Shown: positions 25,191-36,300 of the stretch, piece after piece
Layout: each line of letters opens with the position of its first letter
Numbering within the stretch: the first letter of the stretch is position 1
NCBI GenBank assembly: GCA_013398175.1
Contig: VZRZ01002556.1
Span: forward strand, 1 to 64,000
Origin: Climacteris rufus
Lineage: Eukaryota > Chordata > Aves > Passeriformes > Climacteridae
Direction of reading: 5' to 3'
Length of the DNA stretch: 64,000 nt
Notes under the pieces: model-generated
Told to the model about the DNA's origin: nothing
Databases searched by the model: none
The model's input: only the letters and a program-made list of their open reading frames with translations
Position numbers and translations under genes: made by a program

Positions 25191-25794
25191 TGCTGTTAAT
25201 AATGGTAAGTATTTATTACTGATGTGCTTTATTGTTTTTTTAGTTCCCTACTAAATTAGAATTGCAGTTCTATTTTGTTATTTATGAGCAATTTGGTTTT
25301 ACTTTAAGCAACAAATGAGTAAGGAAATGCAGTTTTAATGGTTTACTTCCCAGTATGTGGAACCATGTAACTGAAAACTGTGGGGTATTAAGAGTGCAGT
25401 CTCATACCTCTTACTTGAACAGACAAATTTAAATAACAATACCAATACATTTTAGCTTCATGTACAATACATAAAAATAGTGTATGTTAGTAACTGGAGC
25501 CTAACTGGAACATTCCAGCCTTACATAAGGCATAAATATGAGCAACACTCACACACAAGTGCTAAAGCCAGAACAACCACAAATACTAAGTCAGCTACTT
25601 TATAGCTGAGATGGAAGAATTTAATGCACTAAAGAAATACCACGGAAAAAAGCAGTATGAATACATTGAATGGACTTATTCACTTTTACATTGGTACATT
25701 TGTGACACTGCATTCTTCAGATTTGCTGTGTCTATAGGTGTTTTTAAAATATATTTTCTGACTGTTTTGTTTGCATTTTTTTAAGGTTTCCCAG

Positions 25795-27347
25795 TGAGTG
25801 GATCACGATGAACATACTTTAGGGACTCGCCATAGTATGGCTGCTTCTCGATCTACTCGTGTTACAAGATCTACAGTGGGTTTAAATGGTTTGGATGAAA
25901 ATTTTTGTGGTAGAACATTGAGGAACCGTAGTATTGCTCATCCAGAGGAAGTTTCACCCCATCCTCAAATACGATCCAGGTCACCAAAGAAGAGGCCAGA
26001 GTCTGTGCAAGCTCAGAAGGGCAGTAATGGTGGCAGAACTACTGATTTGAAACAACAGAGTGCTCGGGAGTCATGGGTGAGCCCTAGAAAGAGAGGGCTG
26101 TCTACTTCAGAAAAAGATAATGGTGATAAGCAAACTGTGGAAAATAGTGAAAAAAAACAAGCAGAACCTGTTTCACCAGTTTTGAAAAGAATTAAACGCT
26201 GTCTGCGTTCAGAGGCACCCAACAGTTCAGAAGAAGACTTGCCCCCTAAAGCAGAGAAGGAGCCATCGGAGCATAAAAGCTCAGTGTCGGACAATGACGC
26301 GGCCTCCGCAGGGACTAAGCGAGCTTGTCGATGTCTTATATTGGATGATTGTGAGAAAAGGGAAGTTAAAAAGGTGAATGTCTGTGCAGAAGGATTTAAT
26401 AATTCTGCAGTAGTTGAAGAGGTTGCAGGTTATCAGACTGTCAATGGAGTTGGTGAGAGAGACTCAAATTCTCTTAGCTGTGATGACTGTCAGCTTGATG
26501 GGAACACGAAGCAAAACAGTGCTGGTTCCCGTATGCCCAAGGACAAAACAGTAGCAGAAAATGGAAACTCATTTGCCCATTCTTCGTTGTTGCTTAATAG
26601 CAGCAAAGAGGACAGTGTTGTAGACCATTATGTGCCTTGCACAAACTCTCAAGAACAGGTAAAGTTGGAGGACCACAAAACAGTAAATGACTGCTTGCCT
26701 GAGGAGCATGCTAATCAGGCACATGAGCCAGCTACAGGGTCCTTTTCTGAAATCCAGTCATCTTTGTTAAGGGATTCGGAGGAGGAGGTGGATGTTGTAG
26801 GAGATAGTAGTGCCTCTAAGGAACAGTGTGCTGAAAACACCAATAGCAACCTGAACACTCACCATGACAGTGCATCAATCTCAGGTGAACCTGAACCACA
26901 GTCTTCAGTGCTGAACTGTGTTTCAGCTCAGATGACACCCGTGTTGGAACTTCAAGAACACAGATACACATTGAGAACTTCACCGCGAAGGGCTGCCCCT
27001 GCCAGAAGTAGCCCTACAAAAAATAACTCTCCTTGTAGAGAAAATGGACAGGTTGAGGAAAATAATCTTAGTCCTACTGAAAAGAATGTACCTGTAGGTA
27101 TTAATAATATCAATGGATCTCCCAAAAAGTCTGAAGAAATTAAACAGAATGAAAAAGAGAGAAGTTGTAATACGGGAGATCATGGGAGTGATGGACTAAG
27201 AAAGCCACTTTCTGAGGCTAAGCTTGTTGCTGGATATGCACCATCTGCCAAAGAGAGTGCCAACATCCACACTGCAGAGGAGGATGAGGAAGAGCCTGAT
27301 GTGTATTACTTTGAATCAGATCATGTGGCATTGAAACACAACAAAGA
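25795..27347 (+). CDS. ZZZ3: ZZZ3 first coding exon (5' UTR 25795-25836, codons 1-503 plus 2 nt)
   Basis: Translation starts at 25837 (MAASRSTRVTRSTVGLN, the recognisable ZZZ3 N-terminus). The open frame can be read back to 25798 from a GTG, but the in-frame TGA at 25795 and the family start both favour the ATG. A five-codon-long upstream ORF (ATGAACATACTTTAG, 25808-25822) sits in the short leader. The exon encodes the long, low-complexity, Ser-, Glu- and Lys-rich half of the protein, with SP motifs typical of phosphorylation sites (SPKKRPE, SPRKRG, SPVLKRIKR, TSPRRAAP). It ends at the acidic block before YYFESDHVALKHNK with donor GA|GTATGT. Confidence 0.95.
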
Positions 27348-30300
27348 GTATGTGTAACTATGGTAACCATGAATTCTGCTTTTGTTTCTTACCAAAAATA
27401 TATAAATTACTAAGTATTTAGCATACTTCCACAAAAAATTAAGTGCTTTATAATTTTCATACTTTTCAGTCTTCATTTTTCTTGTTTCTACCTCAAACAA
27501 AATTAAACTCTATTTAATATGCAGTATGGTACAGCAATGTGGTTTATACATTTCTAGCAATAGGAATTCTTTAGTGAGAACTTGGTTTTTTGAGTTTCTT
27601 CAGGTTTTTTGTTTGTTTAAAAATGCAGCTTTTATCTCTCTTCTTAAAAACTAGCTGGAAGGAAAATAAAGGAATTCTAGCCTTTAATTAGATTTCAGTC
27701 ATTTATCAGCATATCCAATAGACACTGCAGATACAGCTTATACAATTCTCATTCTGCTGTACATACAAGTTAAAGTTAGATGCTTTTTTCAGAGTATCAT
27801 GGGAAAGAACTTGGCATTATTGTGTTCAGGAAGATTACTGATCAAATGCAGCACTTTCAGAACTTTCTCCAAAGTAAATTACGTCTACATTGCTATTTAT
27901 ATTCATTACATGTAAATATAGACATGTTCAAATTATTATTATTAGGAAAGGGCAGTAACTTCTTTTTATGTTTGTCATCTGAATGTCTGTAAGTAGAACT
28001 GTGGTAATGAAACTGTGGTATCTGTGGAAGAGATTTTTGAAACAAAAGGGTGATTCACTGAAGAACGTTTACATGGAGAAAATTTTTCTTCAGGTAGTAG
28101 ATCAGGACAGTTCTTTATTTCACAGTCTTTTGTAATGCTGTTTTGGTTTCTGTGTTTGGTTGTTGGGTAGGTGTTCTGTATTGGGAGTTCTGAAAGGCCA
28201 AGTGCAGATGATCTTTGGCTGGTAGTAGTTTCTGGAAACAGTCTCTGCACAATTACTGTGAATGTGGGGCACAAGGCACAGATGATTGATCCAGCATGAC
28301 TGGGTTTTTGGTATTATGGTTGCATTATTTATATAGTGAGATTTTGTTCAGTATTGGATATGAATCAATTATTTTAATCAGAAAATTTTGAATTTGACCA
28401 CGATTTAGACAAACTGATTTCAAAATAATGATCAAATATTTGCAGCTTCAACCAAAAGTCCAAAGTGGAGACTTTTCCTGGTAGATAGGAAGCAGATTAC
28501 TGTTCCTTAAATTATAAATGGGAAAAATGGAGTGTTGTCTTTTGACTTCTTTGGATGATTTTGTATCTGTATGTAATATGACTTCATCTGATGTTAGTAC
28601 ACAGATTTGCAAGTAATATGGTGGGGGGGGGTTGTATTTATTAGGAAAAAATACAGTAAAATAATAGTAATTTTTTCTGTTCTTAAGCACAGAACTGAAT
28701 TGTTCTTGAAAATTTCAAGTGTGCCTTAGTGTTAGCTTTTGAATATACACAATTCTGAAGATGCAGGTAGTTGTTCAGTTGGCAGCCTGCTTGTGAGGGC
28801 TCGTTGGGGAGCTTTTGAAATTGCAAGTAGGACTTGGTAGCTTGCTACTGACTTGTTGCCTCAATGCAGAATTCCAAAAGAAATGGCTGTTGGTTTTATC
28901 CTATCTTATATTTCTCCTTTTCCAAAGGGAAGCATGCTTCTGGAGGGATTGTTGGCCATATCTTTTCTTCATTTCAAGAAATGTTGATAGAACTGGAAAA
29001 TTACAGGCCATCCTCTTTTGTTGTTTGTATTTGCTAGAAAATAACTCTGTGTTCTGGTGGTTCTGCATGGTAATAGGATCCTTCTGAAGAACTTCAGTCA
29101 ATATTTTGACATATGAGTGCAGTTGTCATTTATCCAGAACTTCATAGTTCAAGAGTTTATGAAGTGCAGTGCACTATATCCTCTCTTAAATTTTAAAAAT
29201 GGCAAAGTTCATTAGAGGATATTCTTATTTCATGTATTACAATTTTAGAATAGTGTCTTAATTATACCCTTGTTAAATCTCATTTGGTACTTATTTTCTA
29301 AAATGTTAAGCTAAAAAAAAGTCCAAACCAGGCAGTTTTAGCAGAAATGTATTCCCTGATTGGTCAGATGCAAAGAATTCCAGGGTTCCCATGCTAATAA
29401 GGTGGGGGTAGCTGAAGGTGAAGGCTGTTCACTTTGCCTGTGGTAGTTCTGGCTAAGCAGAGTAGGCTGGTGTTCTGCATATTAGACCTTCAAATAGTAC
29501 ACAACTTTGTTTTTCTGTCCTTCATCAGTTTGGGATTATTATGGGTGATTTCTTTCTCTGGTTTATATTTTTGTTCTCTTTTAAAAGCCAGTTCAGAGAG
29601 ACATTAGGATCTTGGCTAGATTGAGGCAGATTTCTCCAAGACTGCATTAGTATAATTCTTTGGATGTTCCATGGCAGAAAAACAAACAAAAAAAATCCTC
29701 TGTGTCATAAAAGCAATTTGATATGGCTGTAAACTTGCATTGTTTCTCATTACATTACACAGCTTGGTGACATACACATTCATACAGTTGATTTTCACTC
29801 TCCAATAAATTATTGTGACATTGATAAAATATGAATTTATCAAAACCTTTAAAAGCTGTTAAGACTTGCTATAAGAAAAACAACTAAATGTATATTGTAG
29901 TATTTCTGTATGACTTTTGTTGCTTTTTGGATCTTAACATGTTCAAACAACATTCGTATATTAATATTTCTGGGAAAACTGGATGATACAATAGGATAAA
30001 TAACAATGAGATTATGGAATATTATTATTCAGAGAGAAGGCTGAATGTTCCCACAACTTCTTTATTGAAATAGGTCTGTCCTACAAAGACAGATATGAGA
30101 TCTCTAAGCAGAAATTTTATCTCAATGTAGACATTTTTGTAGATAATAACAGACTGATCTAGGGGGTTGTATAGTTGTAAAATGTTGATGCTACTGTTAC
30201 TACACACATAATTGGAATTTTTGTGTATTGTAATTGCTCTCAGAAAAATATGGTTTGGTGCATATTTGAGAATTTTGCTTCTGTGTTCTAGCTCAGAAAC

Positions 30301-33300
30301 ATTTGCATTTTCTCTTGAGATAATTTTGTCAAGACTGAACTTCCTGATTTAAAACTTTCTACACTGCTGAATTTTATATTCTGTGCTTAGTATTTTGCAT
30401 ATGTCTTTCCTCAGGCATTTCTCATATCTCTGTGCTGTATCTTTTTATACTGTAATTCTTTCTCATACTGCAGTAGCTTACTTTAATAGTCTGTCTTGTG
30501 CAGCATTTTATTCTCAGTACTTTTCCCTATTGCTCCGTGTTTTCATTTAGTGGCCTTTTTTGTTTTGTTTTGTTTTGTTTTTTTCTTCTTCCTCTCTACT
30601 TCCTTTGGAGATGTGCTACGTTTGGCAGGTATTAGGTTTCATGAAGGGAGAATCTTTGTTTGACTCTTAGTCCTGGGTTCTATATGAAAATGTAATTGAG
30701 GAATTAAGGTTTCATATATGATATGTTACACTATGCATTTCTAGGATTCTGTAAGTTGCAGTTGGCTTTACAGGAACCACTTAGGCCTGGAGGTAAGATC
30801 ACTGAAGTGGAAGCATTATGCACAAGCAGTTGCCTACAGGCTTTAATTCCAAGAATTAGGACCTTTTTCAGTAGATAGGTATTTTAATGGATCTTTATTA
30901 CTTGATAGTATTTAAAATCATAGCAGTTGCACTGGCATTTAAAGTGTAGACAGATTAAATGAAAGATTTTAATACATCTCTTAAAACCCAGTCTTGTGGA
31001 TTCTTACCTGCAGTTATTTGATCCACAAAAGAGAAATATAGTGGAAATCAATTAGAAGCTTCTAATACGAATTTCTGATTAACTTCAGTTTGACTTTGCA
31101 GGTAATTGTGTTTTTAAAACATGATAGTATAACAGGCATGCAACCACATTTATCAATTAAATTCTCCTACAGCTTAATGTGCAAAGTATTTTGAGAATTT
31201 TTTACTGCCATTATTATTTTATAATGTTTTGTAAGATAATTTCTTTCTGTAAGTACTTGTCAAAGGAAAAGTTATGTGAAACAAAATTTTTGCAGACTAA
31301 AGACTAAAGTTTAGTTGAGAGTGTTGTAATCACACCATCATGTTTTATAATTATGTGAACTATGCAATGAACAGTAGAGTTCTTACTTTGCAAGAGATAG
31401 TGCCTTGGGCATGTGCTGCATCAGCTTTTTCCTTCCTAGGAATGGGCACACTCTGAGAGCCATTAAATGTCAAGTATATTTGTCACATTCATTTTTCTTT
31501 CTCTGAGGCATCTTGCTGCCAACCACGGCACAATCCCAGTGAACAGCACTAGCAAACAGTGTAATCCTCATTTAAATAATGCATCCTGTGGGAGCAAAGT
31601 TTGATTTCTCTTGGATTCTTTTGTCCTTTACGCTTTGAATTACCTCCTGATCTGCCTGCTTTTCTTTTTCTGCCTATGTTCTCATCTCCAAGGGTCCTCT
31701 TGCAGCAGTGCAGACCTGGAACAGAGTGTGAACTCTCCAGTGTAGAGATGTTTTCCTGTTGGCTGCCTTGATGTAGTACCTATGGATGTGTGGGCTGATG
31801 GATTGCTGGAGGCATGTGAAGAGTAACAGTTGAGTTCTGCTTGTCTGTCTCTTGTAGAGACAATGGTTATGGTCTCACATCCTGTCCAAGCTGTCAGGTT
31901 TTGGAGAATACACAGGAATTCAGTTTGTCCTTCCAATGTCTTTGGTCAACATGGATCTAAAATCCTGGAGGAGAAAAATACACGAATATAAACCACACGC
32001 CCTCAAAACACAACCAACAAACTCACTGTTCTAATACAGAAAAATGTAGAAGATTGTTTATCTGCCTGTTGATTTGGAAATGCTTATCGTTTCGAAGGAT
32101 AGTAATTAGTAAATTCATCTAAACTGGAAAATTAAGTATCAATAAATAATGAAAATAGTTTTGAGGTGTAGAACTGCCAGTTGGAAACAAATGTCAAATG
32201 CGAACAGGAATTCATGGTGCTGATGAAAAAAAAAAGAGCAAGAAACCCAAGAAAAGATGGGGCAGTAATGTATTCACCCAGCACAGCTGTGAGTAGAGTA
32301 AGCCTCTTGCTGTGGTTTTGTCTGTGCACACAAGGACACTTAAAAGCAGAAGCAGTAAATTGTGGTTTTACCAGCTATATCAATGTAAAGCGTGTGTGGT
32401 GGGACAAGGAATAAATTAATGTAACCGTAATTGCATACTTGGTAGGGATCACTAAAATATTAGTAAGCATAATGATGCTACCAAGAAGACAAGAACATAG
32501 TGACTGCCATTTGCTATTGAGAATGGGGGTATCTCTATTTGTCAGTTTCAACTAATCCAGCTTGAAATTGCTCCATTACTAGTTTTAAGTTTTTGTTCTG
32601 GTCTTTCGTGACATTTTGACAGCATCTCCAGCATGAAGTGCAAAACTGACCAATTGTATGAGCAGTACATAGTGTACAAGCTTGTTTCAGTCAGCAGTGA
32701 ATTCTAATCAATATAGTTGTTTTTTTGGTACAACAGTACTTACACGCACTTGAGAGTAGGAAAGGTCCTTTATTTTGGTTTCCTTTAAACTTTGTTTTTG
32801 GCAGGAATAACCAGCTGCTTTTTACTTTTCATTATTGTACACCTTTATTTTGCTTTGGATAGCTCAAAGTAAAAATAATGCTGCTGTTTTGTGTAACAAC
32901 CTTTGAAAGTTTTATGCTTCCTAAGCCAAGGACCAGGTGTGTTTGTCCATGGTTTATTATAGTGACTACTAATAAAAATACACATTTTACTGATTTTCTT
33001 ACTAATTTCTAACTTTTCTTCCCCTTCTATAGTAAAAAAAATATTGTGTGAACAATGCTTTGTATTGCTATTAGAACATTCAGCTGCTCGTGATGGTAGG
33101 TCATTTTTGTAACTCAGTTCAGCTATTACTGTAACAGATACTGGAGGGGAATACGTTCATTTGTTCCTATGGCAAGAATATGCACCTGAATAATTGGGTG
33201 TTATGTGTGTCTTGGGTGAAAACCTGCAAAAACTAATGTAGAGTGAGGTGAAGGAGTTCAATAGTCAGTGTTGTCAACTTCCTCTGCTTTTGTTAGCAGA

Positions 33301-36300
33301 GGATTTCTGTGCAGTTGGGTCAGTTCCATGGGAACATAGTTTGCTCTTACTTTGTGTCTGGAGGAAAGCTCCTTCTGCATGATTGCTTTCCCCAGCCTCT
33401 TTTTAGAGAAGAATATTTAAGTGGACATGCTGGAGGAATCTGTGTGGTGTTTTCCCTCCCTAAAGGAATTGGGACCATTCTATAATATTTGAGATGATGA
33501 GAGGCAAGAAGAAAAAGTTTAGGATGTGCTGTCAGTCTGTCTTCCTATGCCCTTTGTGAAGAAAATAATTTTAGTGTTGTTATCTCATGTCAATCCAAGC
33601 CTTGAAAATAGAGGAATGACAGAGGCCTGTATCTTGCCCTACGAAATGTCACTGTCCTGCAGACAAATACTTTAGACTGCTGTCAAAGGAATATCAAAAG
33701 GCTGTATTAAACTGTATTAACTCAGGGAAGACTGGTGGATGCTGTTTTGTTGACAAACCTGAAACAAGTCCCATGTTTGTGTAGAGGCACGGATACCTAA
33801 TTGCTACTAAAAATTCTGAAAAGTTGCTGGAAATGTGGGTATTTGATTAAGGTGCTTTTGTACAGCTAATACTAAATCCTGCAGAGTGTATTGGACAGCT
33901 CTTGGTAAGAATGAAGCCTATAGAAATATATGAGTGGATGTTCTGTTTCTGGGAAAGAGTTAAGAATTTAAGGAAGAAGGGGAATCAGAAGTTCATAACC
34001 AATAAAGTACTGTTCAGATGATTGAAATATGAAATCTGAAGCTGTGAAGCTGAAAGGAAGGTAAAGTTTGATTGAGAAATTGTTCTTTTGCATCCAGGTA
34101 AATCACTGCATTAGGATTTTCTATTGTACCTTAGGATTTTTTTGGTTTTTTAAAGTGCTCTTTAAAATGTGTTTTTTCGGGTTAGTTCTCTTTTGTTTTA
34201 AATAGGTGTGAGGCTGATATTCAGAAATAGTGATGTGTGTTCTGTTCATGGCATAGTAGACTTGGAGAAGCCATTTAATGTGCACTTTAGTTGTTCAATG
34301 TATAACATGGAGATGCAGTTTAATTATTTACTTATCTTTGGAGTATTTTAAAAGGTCTGAAGCATGAATATTAAATATGCATAGTGAAAGTACAGTGAAT
34401 GACAGTCTGTGTAAAGAGGTTAAGCCAGAGTAGAAAGCAATTTAATAATGAGTTGCAGAAATGGCTGTAAGTAGATTACCTTGGTTGTAGTGTCTAAGCA
34501 TTAGGTAAGTAAAAAGCTGCCATGTACTGCTTCCTGCAGGCAAAGGTGCTTTTAGAAGTCCTGACAGGAGTTTATATATGTGTGCTCCTGTTGATTATGC
34601 CCTTAAACTCTCTCTGTTTCTGAAGGGAGATCAAAGAAGGGCCACTCTGCATCAGTCTCTTGTGCTTCCTCGTTGCTGTTGTGTGCTCTGCAAGTCCTGC
34701 ACTGAATCCTGGCACTGCCCTGGTGCAGTTGGAGATTTTTTAAATCTTAGATGTGCATCAGAATAATTTGCAAGAAACTCTACAGTGGCAAAATGACTGT
34801 ATTGTGACACTGGCAAAGATTTCAGGCCAAGCTTAAGATCTGGGAGCATTTTCTGTTACTTCTGAACTCAGACAAAGCAAACTCAAATGAAAAAACACAC
34901 TTACTTCTTTGAAATTACAGGATCTGATTTACAGGTTTCTCCAGGGAACCAATCTCTTTAACTACAGCTCCTTGGGTGACTTGGAAAGTCTAAGTACAAT
35001 TAATGTTTCCCTCTTCCTACAGTAGTTTACAGTCTTACATGTTTAATATCCAATACTTTCTTATCTTAGCATTTAATAAGGGATTTTTTTTAAATTGCAG
35101 TTTGTAGATGAAAATCCAGAGTAATAAATGACCTGGATATGGGAGAGCAGGTTGTAATCTGTATTTTGCTGGAGTGCCAGCAGATGGCAATGAAACAAAG
35201 ACTTGCTCAAGTCCTCCTGGTGACTGATAACAGACCAGTTTTGTGTCACAGCTCTTGGAAATACAAAATAACAAGTCTTTTTCTACATATATTTTAGCTG
35301 TGTTTTATTATGAGACATGTATACACCTTCATCTAAAACAATTCCTACCTGCACAAGAACTAATCAGTATTTATTTCTTAATTATGATACACATATTTAC
35401 TGTCAGACCCTCCCAAAATTGATGATACTGTACATTTTATCATACTGTGAACTATGTAACTCTATAAATGCAGGTAGTTTTGGGAGTGGAAATTGAGGAC
35501 TACAAGCTGCACAACATTTTAGAAGTCAAGAGGATAAATCACTTAGTTTTAATTAGGCATCAAAGTACATATCTTGCAAGGTACTAAATGATGTAAGCCA
35601 AAGTAATTTCAGGTGACTTTGTATTTTGATACTGATTTTGAATTGCTTTTATTTTTGATTGGTGTGGTGTGAATGTTATGAGCAGTCACTTTACTCAACC
35701 CACTAATTTGAATTAGGTACATAAAATTTAAAATCTTTATTTTGCAGTATCAGTTTATCACATCACTCACTCAAATAATGTTTAAAGTACAGTATGTTCT
35801 TTTCAAGGGAGAGGAAGCCTGCAGAAACCATGGAGGGACTCTGTGACTCTTACTGTAATAATGAAATTAATGTATTTAAAAATGCTGAATGATGTGGTCC
35901 CTTTTACAGGCGAATGTCAAGTCTTTTAGTATAGAAAACGAGCAAACTTAAGAAACATTCAGTGTTCAGGCAGATTGACTCCATATGCATACAGTGTTTG
36001 CTAAAGTTTGCTGTTAGCTCCTCATACAGAGAAAATAAAACCTGTGATGTGACTCTGGGTGCTCTGATTTGGAAATGTGAATGGTGTTACAATGGAAAGA
36101 ATGAAGGGGAAAAGCATCTTGAAAGTCAGTCTCAGCAAGCTGGATCAGAATGGACACAGGTCCCATTAAGGCACTAGGTGTGCTGTTCTCAAGCTCTGTC
36201 ACAGGCAAGAGAGGAGGTTGCCGTGCCCCTAAGCACGGTTAGAACAAGTCATGGCCTTGAATTGTGTAAGAACTAGTTGCTTATGGCAGGATTTTGAGAA

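Larger units (their letters stand above)
23349..25794 (+). other. ZZZ3: ZZZ3 leader intron
   Basis: The intron runs from the GTAAGT donor at 23349 to an acceptor just before the first coding exon. Two acceptors are possible: AG at 25784-25785 or AG at 25793-25794. They differ by 9 nt and keep the same phase; the second has the longer pyrimidine tract. The intron contains a sense CR1 fragment (24835-25170) with a short (ATTTC)n tail, and nothing else that I recognise. Confidence 0.6.
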
